NCBI GenBank assembly: GCA_045546275.1
Contig: JAZQCM010000014.1
Span: 248,001-312,000, forward strand
From: RGIG1927 sp045546275
GTDB taxonomy: Bacteria > Bacillota > Clostridia > UMGS1883
Length of the DNA: 64,000 nucleotides
Direction: 5' to 3'
The position numbers and the translations under genes were made by a program. The notes below the pieces were generated by a model. That model had not been told where the DNA came from and did not search any database. It saw only the letters and a program-made list of their open reading frames with translations. Shown here piece after piece: positions 1 through 7,239 of the stretch (position 1 is its first letter; every line of letters starts with the position of its first letter).

Positions 1-129
1 GCATTCGCGTTTGAAAAGAATAACATCGGTGTAGGTAGTGCACTTTCAGTTGTTTACCTCTTTGACGTTCTTCTTATTCTTCTGGCTATGGTATTAATTC
101 TTACAAAGGTGGTGAAGATCGGTGACTAA
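1..129 (+). CDS. Carbohydrate ABC transporter permease, MalF/UgpA type (3' end only)
   Basis: This is the C-terminal 42 codons of a gene that begins outside the window. The visible part is one hydrophobic helix rich in V, L and I, followed by a short basic tail ending KVVKIGD. The following gene, a MalG-type permease, starts inside it with an 8-base overlap. That overlap is the usual arrangement of the two membrane subunits of a sugar ABC importer, so the MalF-type call rests on position and hydrophobicity, not on a motif. The substrate cannot be read from this fragment. Confidence 0.6.
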   Translation, partial: AFAFEKNNIGVGSALSVVYLFDVLLILLAMVLILTKVVKIGD

Positions 130-1168
130 GAAGACAAAAGCTCCTAAGGCTAAAAAACCCGGCTTAATCCAGTGGTTTAAAACTGCTTGGAATGACAATT
201 CCATCACTGATCCTCTTGTTTGTAAGAGAACTTTACAGGGTATTATATTTAAGGTTTTCGGTATCACAGTAATTTTGGGTATGTGTTTCTCAATCCTTTA
301 CCCGATTTTGAAGCTTTTCCCCATGATTCTTTGTGACGTTGAAGACTTAGGTAACCCCGACGTTGTATGGATTCCCAAAACATTCTCTCTTGTAAGCTTC
401 CAGGCTGCAATCAGACTTGTTTTCGGTAACTTCCTCATCATGTTCCAGTCGCTTCTTTATGCAGCGGTAATTGCGTTCATTCAGGTTGTTATCTGTGCAA
501 TGGCAGGTTACACAATCGGTAGAATTAATATTCCCTTCAAGAATATTGTTTTCTTCCTTGTAATCTTCACATTCGTAGTTCCCCGTCAGTCACTTCTTAT
601 TTCGCAGTACTTAAGATTCAAGAACTTTGACGTGCTTGGTATTTTCCAGCTCTTCACAGGGGACACGGTGGACCTTATCAATAACCCCATCACACTTTAC
701 ATGCTTTCATTCTTCGGCCAGGGCTTGAAGCAGGGCTTGTTCATTTACATCTTCGTATCCTTCTTCAAGGGTCTTCCCAAGGAGTTGGAAGAAGCAGCTC
801 TTATCGACGGTTGCGGTTTCTATAAGACATATCTTAAGATTGCTCTTCCCAATGCCGTTCCTTCAATCATGGTTGTTGCGGTACTTTCCTTCATCTGGAA
901 CTACGGTGATACGTACTACACCGGTTACTTCCATCCCGAAGGACCCTACCTTGCAATGAAGCTGAGCCAGCAGTTTGCAGCTACAAACGCTAACACTGTT
1001 GTTGATGCGGTTTCCAAGTGGTACGACGCTCCTGCAGCAAGTAGTTTCACATACGATGCTGTTAAGCAGGCAGCTGTACTTCTTTACCTCATTCCTCTTC
1101 TTGTTATTTACTTTATTGTACAGAAGAGACTTGTTGAAAACTTTGCAGCCAGCGGTATTGTTGGTTAA
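122..1168 (+). CDS. Carbohydrate ABC transporter permease, MalG type
   Basis: Inner membrane subunit of a binding-protein-dependent sugar importer (COG0395 family). The 348-residue protein has a basic N-terminus (TKKTKAPKAKK) and about six membrane segments. The cytoplasmic EAA loop near residues 222-248 reads EEAALIDGCGFYKTYLKIALP, the docking site for the ATPase. It is longer than a usual MalG (about 280 residues) because of extra sequence between helices, including a loop near residues 285-315. The GTG start at 122 overlaps the upstream permease end by 8 bases, so the two are translationally coupled. No ATPase or binding protein follows; clostridial sugar importers often use a shared ATPase encoded elsewhere. 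The substrate is unknown. Confidence 0.88.
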   Translation: MTKKTKAPKAKKPGLIQWFKTAWNDNSITDPLVCKRTLQGIIFKVFGITVILGMCFSILYPILKLFPMILCDVEDLGNPDVVWIPKTFSLVSFQAAIRLVFGNFLIMFQSLLYAAVIAFIQVVICAMAGYTIGRINIPFKNIVFFLVIFTFVVPRQSLLISQYLRFKNFDVLGIFQLFTGDTVDLINNPITLYMLSFFGQGLKQGLFIYIFVSFFKGLPKELEEAALIDGCGFYKTYLKIALPNAVPSIMVVAVLSFIWNYGDTYYTGYFHPEGPYLAMKLSQQFAATNANTVVDAVSKWYDAPAASSFTYDAVKQAAVLLYLIPLLVIYFIVQKRLVENFAASGIVG

Positions 1169-1174
1169 AAAATT

Positions 1175-1207
1175 AAAAAGACGTCCGAGAAATTGGACGT
1201 CTTTTTT
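1175..1207 (+). terminator. Intrinsic terminator of the sugar permease operon
   Basis: Stem AAAAAGACGTCC / GGACGTCTTTTTT with an 8-base loop, followed directly by a T run. Confidence 0.9.
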
Positions 1208-1208
1208 G

Positions 1209-1237
1209 TTGTTAAAAACCTTAAAGTATGTTATTAT
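1209..1237 (+). promoter_or_regulatory. Sigma-A promoter for the 1268-2988 operon
   Basis: TTGTTA (1209-1214), 17-bp spacer, TATTAT (1232-1237). It lies right after the terminator and 31 bases before the NUDIX start. Confidence 0.5.
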
Positions 1238-1267
1238 GTTGTCATACGAGTTAAAAGAGGTGTACTT

Positions 1268-1696
1268 ATGCGAGGAGTTAATTTAATAGCTGTGTTTAAT
1301 AAAGAACAAAACAAGGTTTTAATGTGCAAAAGGCGAAAGGACCCCTACAAAGGACTACTTAATTTTGTGGGCGGCAAGATTAAAGAGGGGGAAGATGGAT
1401 TTTCCTCGGCGTACCGTGAGCTTTTTGAAGAAACGGGAATTGCAAAAGAAAATATAAAGCTTTACCACTTAATGGATTTTACATATCATTTGCAGGACTT
1501 TTATATGGAAGTGTATGTGGGTAAACTTAGTTGTGACATTGATGTTTCAGGGGAGGAAAACGAGCTTTCCTGGCAGGATGTAAACCAAAGCTTTGCCGAC
1601 AAAAGCATTTTTGCAGGGGTTGGCAACTTAGAGCACATTATGAACATAATAAAAAAATGTGAAGAAGAAAGCTTAATTAATTTTTTTGAGGTGTAA
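1268..1696 (+). CDS. NUDIX hydrolase
   Basis: Small (142 residues) Mg-dependent pyrophosphohydrolase of nucleoside-diphosphate derivatives. The Nudix box is complete: G-KIKEG-E-7 residues-RELFEETGI at about residues 37-59, with all metal-binding glutamates present. The open frame extends upstream to 1193, but I chose the ATG at 1268. It has an AAAGAGGTG ribosome site 6-8 bases before it, and the upstream stretch lies over the terminator and promoter. It is followed after 3 bases by a lipase-like gene and then a PNPOx-like gene, so these three form an operon. Substrate is not predictable; MutT-like 8-oxo-dGTP cleaners and ADP-ribose hydrolases both fit. Confidence 0.85.
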   Translation: MRGVNLIAVFNKEQNKVLMCKRRKDPYKGLLNFVGGKIKEGEDGFSSAYRELFEETGIAKENIKLYHLMDFTYHLQDFYMEVYVGKLSCDIDVSGEENELSWQDVNQSFADKSIFAGVGNLEHIMNIIKKCEEESLINFFEV

Positions 1697-1699
1697 AGA

Positions 1700-2500
1700 G
1701 TGAAATATCCGATTCTTATGGTTCACGGAATGGGGTTCCGTGACAGTGAGCTTTTAAACTATTGGGGAAGAATACCCCAATGCCTTGAAGACCATGGTTG
1801 TAAAATTTTTTACGGCAGGCAGGACAGTAACGCCTCCATACAATCAAACGGCGAAGCTTTAAAAAAGAGAATAGAAGAAATCCTGGCAGAAACCGGTGCA
1901 GAAAAGGTGAATATTATTGCTCATTCAAAGGGCGGTCTTGATGCAAGATATGCAATCTCTTCCCTGAAAATGGGGGATAAGGTTGCATCCTTAACAACAA
2001 TGAGCACACCGCACAATGGCTCAAAAACTGTTGATTTGCTTTTAAAAGCGCCCGATAAGCTTGTGAGGCTTGCAGGCTTTTGTGCCGATTGCTGGTATAA
2101 GATTTTAGGCGACAAAAATCCATCCTCCTACAAGGTGTTTCATTCCTTTTCAACAAAAGCGGCTAAGGATTTTAACAAAGAAAACCCGGATTGTGAAGGC
2201 GTTTATTACCAAAGCTATGCCTTTGTTATGAAAAACCCTTTAAGCGATATTTTAATGTGGGTGCCAAATGTTATTGTTGGTATTATTGAAGGTGAAAACG
2301 ACGGACTTTTGCCGCCACGGGCTGTAAAATGGGGCGATTTTAAGGGTGTGTACAAGGGCGTTACAAGAAGGGGAATATCACACTGTGACGAAGTTGACCT
2401 TCGTAGAAGAAAGCTTTCAGATAAAAGAGGCAACGGCGTTTCGGATATTACCGAGGTTTACCTGAGCGCTGTTGAAAACTTAGAAAAATCAGGCTTTTAA
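1700..2500 (+). CDS. Alpha/beta hydrolase, lipase-like
   Basis: A 266-residue alpha/beta hydrolase resembling triacylglycerol lipase / acetyltransferase-like hydrolases of the LipA group. It opens with YPILMVHGMG, which carries the oxyanion-hole HG motif. The nucleophile elbow is AHSKGG (residues about 74-79), which places a serine in the GxSxG-like position with Ala as first residue. NIIAHSKGGLDARY is typical of lipases that act on cell-surface or secreted lipids. A late His (GISHCDEVD, about residue 226) and Asp (EGENDGLLPP, about 200) can complete the triad. No signal peptide, so it is cytoplasmic. GTG start with GAGGTGTAAAGA upstream, coupled to the NUDIX gene. Substrate unknown. Confidence 0.78.
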   Translation: MKYPILMVHGMGFRDSELLNYWGRIPQCLEDHGCKIFYGRQDSNASIQSNGEALKKRIEEILAETGAEKVNIIAHSKGGLDARYAISSLKMGDKVASLTTMSTPHNGSKTVDLLLKAPDKLVRLAGFCADCWYKILGDKNPSSYKVFHSFSTKAAKDFNKENPDCEGVYYQSYAFVMKNPLSDILMWVPNVIVGIIEGENDGLLPPRAVKWGDFKGVYKGVTRRGISHCDEVDLRRRKLSDKRGNGVSDITEVYLSAVENLEKSGF

Positions 2501-2511
2501 GGAGATTTAAA

Positions 2512-2988
2512 ATGTTTCGTGAATTAGTAAGAAAAAACAAAAAGATTTCAAAAGAGGAATGTATAGAGCTTTTAAAAAATGAAAAAAGGGGAGTTTTGTC
2601 GGTAATAGGTGACGAAGGCTACCCCTACGGAATGCCCATGAATCATTTTTACAATGAAGATGACGGATGCATTTATTTTCATTCCGGGAAGGCAGGTCAC
2701 AGACCCGATGCACTTAAAAAATGCAACAAGGTGTCCTTTTGTGTGTATGATGAAGGCTATGTGAATGAGGGTGAGTGGGCGAAAAATATACAAAGCGTAA
2801 TCGTTTTCGGAACAATGGAAGTGATTGACGATACTGAACAAATTGCCTCCATTGTTACAAAGCTCAGCTATAAATTCACCAATGACCACGATTATATTAA
2901 GCGTGAAGTTGAGCTTTACGCTTCAAAAACAGACCTTTTAAAGCTGAATGTTGAGCATATGTGCGGAAAAAAGGTGCGCGAAGAATAA
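2512..2988 (+). CDS. Pyridoxamine 5'-phosphate oxidase-like flavin protein (NimA-type)
   Basis: A 158-residue FMN-binding split-barrel protein of the family that includes NimA 5-nitroimidazole reductases. The N-terminal helix (EECIELLKNEKRGVLSVIGD), the YPYGMPMNHFY strand and the YFHSGKAGHRPDAL segment with conserved H and K are the usual flavin phosphate contacts. It probably reduces small electrophiles or binds a flavin or heme cofactor in the cytoplasm. It is the last gene of a three-gene operon, 11 bases after the lipase-like gene, with an AAGGAG ribosome site. The name nim is not justified without experiment, since most family members are not resistance factors. Confidence 0.82.
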   Translation: MFRELVRKNKKISKEECIELLKNEKRGVLSVIGDEGYPYGMPMNHFYNEDDGCIYFHSGKAGHRPDALKKCNKVSFCVYDEGYVNEGEWAKNIQSVIVFGTMEVIDDTEQIASIVTKLSYKFTNDHDYIKREVELYASKTDLLKLNVEHMCGKKVREE

Positions 2989-3036
2989 TTGTGTAAAAAT
3001 ATTTATAAGAATGCATAATTATTCGTTGAAAAGATA

Positions 3037-3065
3037 TTGACTTTTTTTGAAAATGGTGGTATATT
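3037..3065 (+). promoter_or_regulatory. Sigma-A promoter of the amino-acid ABC transporter
   Basis: TTGACT (3037-3042), 17-bp spacer, TATATT (3060-3065). The predicted start point falls on the perfect inverted repeat at 3070-3090. Confidence 0.75.
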
Positions 3066-3069
3066 CTTT

Positions 3070-3090
3070 GTATTGAGAAAAACTCAATAC
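3070..3090 (+). promoter_or_regulatory. Perfect inverted repeat at the transcript start (operator or 5' hairpin)
   Basis: GTATTGAG - AAAAA - CTCAATAC, 8 bp with a 5-base loop, beginning about 5 bases after the -10 box. It could be a repressor site for the amino-acid transporter or a 5' stem that stabilises the mRNA. The sequence alone does not decide this. Confidence 0.5.
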
Positions 3091-3121
3091 ATAATGTAAA
3101 ACTTGAAAGGAAGTAGTTAAA

Positions 3122-3931
3122 ATGAAAAAGATTTTAGCACTCGCACTTTGCCTTATGCTTGCTCTTTCTCTTGTAGCATGCACAGGCAGCAAGACAGAAG
3201 AAGACGTAGTAGCTCCCACAGATGTAACAGAACCTGTTGCAGAAGAAGTAAAGGTTCTTACAATGGCTACAAACGCAGAATTCCCTCCCTATGAATTCTA
3301 CGACGGTGACGTGGTTGTTGGTATCGATGCTGAAGTTGCAGCGGTTATTGCTGAAAAGCTCGGTATGGAACTCGAAATTGTTGACACAGCTTTCGACTCC
3401 ATCATTCCTGCTATCGTTGCAGGCAAGTACAGCATGGGTATGGCTGGTATGACAGTTACAGAAGAACGACTTCAGGAAGTTAACTTCTCCACAAGCTATG
3501 CTAAGGGCGTACAGGTTGTTATCGTTCCCGAAGGTAGCGCTATCACAACAGTTGATGACCTCTTCGTTGAAGGTAGAAACTACATCATCGGTGTTCAGAC
3601 AGGTACAACAGGCGACCTCTACTCCACATGGGATATTGAAGATGCAGGTTTAGGTACAGTTTCCCGTTACAACAAGGGTGCTGACGCTGTTGAAGCACTC
3701 AAGGTTGGTAAGGTTGACTGCGTAATCATCGACAACGAACCCGCTAAGGCATTTGTTGCAGATTCTGAAGGTCTTACAATTCTTGACACAGCTTACGCTG
3801 AAGAAGACTACGCTATCGCAGTTAATAAGAACGATACACAGCTTCTTGCAGACATCAATGCTGCACTTGAAGAGCTTATGGCTGACGGTACACTTCAGGC
3901 TATCGTTGACAAGTACATTTCCGCTGAATAA
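3122..3931 (+). CDS. Amino-acid ABC transporter substrate-binding lipoprotein
   Basis: A 269-residue solute-binding protein of the polar amino-acid family 3 (SBP_bac_3). It has a lipoprotein signal (LALSLVAC, lipidated Cys at about residue 20), so it is anchored outside the membrane and depends on Lgt, which this window also encodes. The mature part has the family start LTMATNAEFPPYEF and the EVAAVIAEKLG, VAGKYSMGMAGMTVTEER and IGVQTGTTGD segments that contact the ligand's alpha-amino and carboxyl groups. It feeds the permease at 3995 and ATPase at 4713. The exact amino acid is not predictable; cystine, glutamine and arginine binders share these motifs. A leaky terminator after it should give more binding protein than transporter. 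Confidence 0.93.
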   Translation: MKKILALALCLMLALSLVACTGSKTEEDVVAPTDVTEPVAEEVKVLTMATNAEFPPYEFYDGDVVVGIDAEVAAVIAEKLGMELEIVDTAFDSIIPAIVAGKYSMGMAGMTVTEERLQEVNFSTSYAKGVQVVIVPEGSAITTVDDLFVEGRNYIIGVQTGTTGDLYSTWDIEDAGLGTVSRYNKGADAVEALKVGKVDCVIIDNEPAKAFVADSEGLTILDTAYAEEDYAIAVNKNDTQLLADINAALEELMADGTLQAIVDKYISAE

Positions 3932-3946
3932 TCAGTGAAACAAAAA

Positions 3947-3973
3947 GGGAGCGGGAAACCCGCTCCCTTATTT
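3947..3973 (+). terminator. Internal (partial) terminator between binding protein and permease
   Basis: Stem GGGAGCGGG / CCCGCTCCC with an AAA loop, followed by only a short, interrupted T stretch (TTATTT). The next gene has no promoter of its own that I can see, so this is probably a partial terminator or 3' stabiliser that sets the ratio of binding protein to transporter. Confidence 0.75.
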
Positions 3974-3994
3974 AACATATTAGGAGAGAAAAAT

Positions 3995-4723
3995 ATGTCA
4001 GAATTTTTTCAGACTTTACAATCTGATTTTGTAAAGTGTTTCATAACTAAAGACCGCTGGAGACTTATCTGGGACGGTCTTGGTGCAACACTTCAAATAA
4101 CTCTCTTTGCCTGCCTTATGGGTATTGCAATTGGTCTTATTGTGGCGGTTATCAGAAGCACCTACGACAAATACGGTAAGGAAATGCGCAGCGGATTAGG
4201 AAAGGCTCTTTTATCTTTTGCTAACTTCTTTTGTAATATTTATCTTACAGTTATAAGAGGAACTCCTGTTGTTGTTCAGCTTATGATTATGTACTACATT
4301 GTTTTTGCTTCTTCCAGAAACAGCGTTATGATTGCTGTTGTGGCATTTGGTATAAATTCAGGTGCATATGTTGCCGAAATTTTCCGTTCAGGTATAATGA
4401 GCGTTGACCAGGGCCAGTTTGAAGCGGGCAGAAGCCTTGGTTTTGGATATATTTCCACTATGGCGTATATTGTATTCCCTCAGGCATTTAAGAGCGTGTT
4501 GCCCACTTTGGCAAACGAATTTATCGTTCTTTTAAAGGAAACCTCAGTTGCAGGCTATGTTGCAATACAGGATTTGACAAAGGGCGGCGATATTATCCGT
4601 GGTGCTACCTACGAAACCTTCATGCCTCTTCTTACGGTTGCGGCAATTTATCTTGTATTGGTAATATTCTTTACAAGACTTGTAAGCATTCTTGAAAGGA
4701 GGCTGAGAAACAGTGAACGATAA
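3995..4723 (+). CDS. Amino-acid ABC transporter permease (HisM/GlnP family)
   Basis: A 242-residue membrane subunit of a polar amino-acid importer. After an amphipathic N-terminus it has the family LIWDGLGATLQITLFACL first helix, the VIRGTPVVVQLMIMYY motif, and the coupling loop EAGRSLGFGYISTMAYIVFPQAF near residues 150-172. The open frame reaches back to 3935, but that part reads through the hairpin. The ATG at 3995 has TAGGAGAG 6 bases upstream, so I use it. It overlaps the ATPase gene by 11 bases. It most likely forms a homodimer because only one permease gene is present. Confidence 0.92.
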   Translation: MSEFFQTLQSDFVKCFITKDRWRLIWDGLGATLQITLFACLMGIAIGLIVAVIRSTYDKYGKEMRSGLGKALLSFANFFCNIYLTVIRGTPVVVQLMIMYYIVFASSRNSVMIAVVAFGINSGAYVAEIFRSGIMSVDQGQFEAGRSLGFGYISTMAYIVFPQAFKSVLPTLANEFIVLLKETSVAGYVAIQDLTKGGDIIRGATYETFMPLLTVAAIYLVLVIFFTRLVSILERRLRNSER

Positions 4724-5459
4724 GGCTATTATCAGAACAGAAAATCTCTGTAAGTATTATGGTGAACGTATTCATGCCCTTGAGAATGTTTCCGCCTCTA
4801 TTAAAAAAGGCGAAGTGGTTGTTGTTATTGGTCCTTCGGGAAGCGGTAAGTCAACCTTTTTACGCTCCTTGAACCTTTTGGAGGATGCAACAAGCGGCAA
4901 GGTGTTTTTTGAAAATATTGACATTACTGACCCTAAGGTTGATATTAATCTTCACCGTCAGAAAATGGGTATGGTTTTCCAGCAGTTTAACCTTTTCCCT
5001 CACATGACCGTTCTTAAAAATCTTACATTGGCGCCCATGAAGCTTAAAAAAATGAAAAAGGCAGATGCGGAAGAGCTTGCTCTTAAAATGTTGGACAAGG
5101 TAGGTCTTCGTGACCGTGCCGAAGCTTATCCCAGTCAGCTTTCAGGCGGACAAAAGCAGAGAGTTGCAATTGTGCGTGCTCTTTGTATGAACCCTGATGT
5201 TATGCTTTTTGACGAGCCTACAAGTGCCCTTGACCCCGAAATGGTTGGTGAAGTACTTTCTGTAATGAAGGATTTGGCAAAGGAAGGCATGACAATGGTT
5301 GTTGTTACTCACGAAATGGGCTTTGCAAAGGAAGTTGCTGACAGAGTGATTTTCATGGCAGAAGGTCAGATTGTGGAAGAAGGAACCCCCGATGAGATAT
5401 TTGCAAATCCCAAGGACGAAAGAACGCAGAACTTCTTAAAATCAGTATTGAATGTATAA
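4713..5459 (+). CDS. Amino-acid ABC transporter ATP-binding protein (GlnQ family)
   Basis: A 248-residue ATPase that powers the importer. Walker A GPSGSGKST, Q-loop FQQFNLFPHMTV, signature LSGGQKQR, Walker B VMLFDEPTSALD and the switch VVTHEMGFA are all intact. This set, with DEPTSALDPEMVGEVL, is specific to the polar amino-acid subfamily (GlnQ/HisP). It starts with GTG at 4713 inside the permease gene, with AAAGGAGG about 10 bases upstream. The operon ends with the terminator at 5462. Confidence 0.95.
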   Translation: MNDKAIIRTENLCKYYGERIHALENVSASIKKGEVVVVIGPSGSGKSTFLRSLNLLEDATSGKVFFENIDITDPKVDINLHRQKMGMVFQQFNLFPHMTVLKNLTLAPMKLKKMKKADAEELALKMLDKVGLRDRAEAYPSQLSGGQKQRVAIVRALCMNPDVMLFDEPTSALDPEMVGEVLSVMKDLAKEGMTMVVVTHEMGFAKEVADRVIFMAEGQIVEEGTPDEIFANPKDERTQNFLKSVLNV

Positions 5460-5461
5460 TT

Positions 5462-5498
5462 AAAGAGAGTATCGATTAAAAAATCGATACTCTCTTTT
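5462..5498. terminator. Bidirectional terminator between convergent genes
   Basis: Stem AAAGAGAGTATCGAT / ATCGATACTCTCTTT with A and T runs on both sides. It serves the ABC operon (+) and the copper-amine-oxidase-N gene (-). Confidence 0.92.
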
Positions 5499-5503
5499 GT
5501 TTA

Positions 5504-6883
5504 TCAGTTTAAAAGTGCATTAATTGTTTCACGGTCGGGATACCATTTGCCCTCGGTTTTATACAAGGTGACCACATATTCCTCAGCAGAGGTTTCGTCG
5601 CCGTTTGCAACAATATAGCTAAGTGTTACCTTTGCAGTTTTTTCAACCTCCTCCGATGGTGTTTCGGGAGTTGTGTAAACCATTGTGTCAACAGTATATT
5701 CGCCGTTGGCATTTCCAAAAAGCTTTTTAAGCTTTTTCTCCATTTTGTTGTAGTTAACCTTGTACTGACCCTCGGAAAGGTAGTAGAACATGTCCACATA
5801 ATCACGGTTGTGAAGCATTTTTATAATATTTTTTGGGTTAGCCTCAAAGCATTCGGTTATATATTGGCTTAAAAGATTTGAAATTGCAACTGCATCGGAA
5901 TCCTCATCGGTGCTTGCCGAAACAGATTCTTCATTTTCGTTTATTACTTTATCGGGGTAAGGAGTGAGGGGGAAGGTAAAGCCTTCGGGATACTTTAAAT
6001 CGGCATTGATTGTAATATTCTGCTCAAAGTCGATATTGGCATGAGTAATATCTGTTGTTACATATATTTTCACCGATGTAATATATCCGCCCTTTGTGTC
6101 AAGGTACATGTATATAGGAGAAAAGTCCGCCTGAATTTCTCTTTTTAAGAAAACCTTTTGTACATATGGAGACCGGGAAAAGTCCTCGGAGGGTAAGTGC
6201 AGGAAAAAGCTGCCGTTTGAATTGTAAGCTGCGTAGGAAACATAGTCCTCAGGCAAAAATGCCGAAAGTGAAAATTCCCCGGGAGTATATTTTTCAACAC
6301 CTTCTGTTGAAACCTGACTTGTGACAGTTGAATTAAGAAGTAAATCGCCCTTAAACAAAACCGAAGCGGTTAAGTCGGGAAGAGCTGCTGTGTTCTTTAT
6401 ACATTCGGAAAGATAGCTTTTTGCATTTTCGGAAGGAGGCGTGGTAAGAAGCGCCGTTTGATTGTCCTGATCCCAGGTAACTGTTTTACCGAAAAGCTCA
6501 CCGATAGCTCTTAAGGGAAGATAGGTGGAGCCGTCCTGCAATATGGGGTAAACCCTTTCACCGTTGGAATTTGTTGCAACAAATTCTTCGCCGTTGGCAA
6601 AAATGTTAACAAAATCGTTAAGAGTAGCTTTTCCTTCTTCTTTTCCTATATATACGGTTTTTGTTTCCTGATTCCAGAAAATTTCCGTGTTGAATGCGTC
6701 GGACACGGCTCTTACCGGAACGTAGGTTGTTCCCTCGGATACAAAAGGTAAAATTTCGTTTCCCGAAGCGTCCTTCGCTGTCAAAGGCTTGCCGTCAATT
6801 AAAATGTTACAAGCTGCCGACCCTGCAATTGGCAGCGTGAGTAACAAAATTGTTAATGCTATTAAGTAGTAAAACTTTTTCAT
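5504..6883 (-). CDS. Secreted copper-amine-oxidase N-terminal domain protein
   Basis: A 459-residue exported protein. The start is the ATG at 6883, with GGAGG upstream, giving a normal signal peptide (KKFYYLIALTILLLTLPIAGSAA). Two copper-amine-oxidase-N repeats follow (about 25-80 and 90-145), each with the hallmark TTYVPVRAVSDAF or STYLPLRAIGELFG plus W-x-Q-E/D-T-K-T-V. Despite the name, this domain is a non-catalytic wall-associated module in Clostridia. The rest (about 155-459) resembles LolA/DUF-type beta-rich domains and ends with a region like a DUF4878 fold (TEGKWYPDRETI), but I do not assign it. A single-gene unit divergent from the 3D-domain protein. Confidence 0.8.
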   Translation of the reverse strand: MKKFYYLIALTILLLTLPIAGSAACNILIDGKPLTAKDASGNEILPFVSEGTTYVPVRAVSDAFNTEIFWNQETKTVYIGKEEGKATLNDFVNIFANGEEFVATNSNGERVYPILQDGSTYLPLRAIGELFGKTVTWDQDNQTALLTTPPSENAKSYLSECIKNTAALPDLTASVLFKGDLLLNSTVTSQVSTEGVEKYTPGEFSLSAFLPEDYVSYAAYNSNGSFFLHLPSEDFSRSPYVQKVFLKREIQADFSPIYMYLDTKGGYITSVKIYVTTDITHANIDFEQNITINADLKYPEGFTFPLTPYPDKVINENEESVSASTDEDSDAVAISNLLSQYITECFEANPKNIIKMLHNRDYVDMFYYLSEGQYKVNYNKMEKKLKKLFGNANGEYTVDTMVYTTPETPSEEVEKTAKVTLSYIVANGDETSAEEYVVTLYKTEGKWYPDRETINALLN

Positions 6884-7124
6884 AATTTGTCCTCCATAGG
6901 ATAATAAAATCAATATATAAGGCATATTATAAACCAAAGACAAGGTTTACAAGCTGTTGGAAAGCACCAATCTAAGTTAAATTATATCACACAGTAGAGT
7001 ATTGTGCAACGTTAAATATGGCACTTTTGCCTGGAAAAAGTGGTTATTTGGCATTTATTTAACCAAATTTGTGTATAAAAATTAAACAATTGTTACAAAA
7101 TTGTCACAAAATTACGAAAAAGTA
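6884..7124. other. Divergent intergenic region (no gene seen)
   Basis: AT-rich space between divergent genes. It holds the ribosome site GGAGG (rc of 6891-6895) of the minus gene and a possible TATAAT-like box on the minus strand near 6920-6935 without a convincing -35. I see no open frame worth reporting. Confidence 0.5.
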
Positions 7125-7153
7125 TTGACAAAGTCCGTAATATTTCGTATAAT
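7125..7153 (+). promoter_or_regulatory. Consensus sigma-A promoter of the 3D-domain gene
   Basis: TTGACA (7125-7130), exactly 17 bases, TATAAT (7148-7153). It is a perfect consensus match, so high basal expression is expected. Confidence 0.9.
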
Positions 7154-7176
7154 GCGTATTGCGTCAAGTCAGCCAT

Positions 7177-7222
7177 GCGAAAATTAAGGTATTTTCGCTA
7201 AATAAAGGTGTTGAAAAACACC
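7177..7222 (+). promoter_or_regulatory. Two leader hairpins upstream of the 3D-domain gene
   Basis: Hairpin 1 is GCGAAAAT / ATTTTCGC (7177-7198, 6-base loop). Hairpin 2 is GGTGTT-GAAA-AACACC (7207-7222, GNRA-type loop). It ends 4 bases before the AATGAGG ribosome site. No T run follows either, so they are not terminators. They may affect mRNA stability or translation. Confidence 0.5.
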
Positions 7223-7239
7223 GGAAATGAGGTTAGATT

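Noticed and set aside
975..1286. 103-codon frame overlapping the permease end
   Set aside because: Leu/Phe-rich shadow reading through the terminator at 1175.
7154..7239. c-di-AMP (ydaO) riboswitch before the 3D-domain gene
   Set aside because: The leader has only about 80 bases and two simple hairpins; the riboswitch needs a larger fold with conserved joining regions that are not present.
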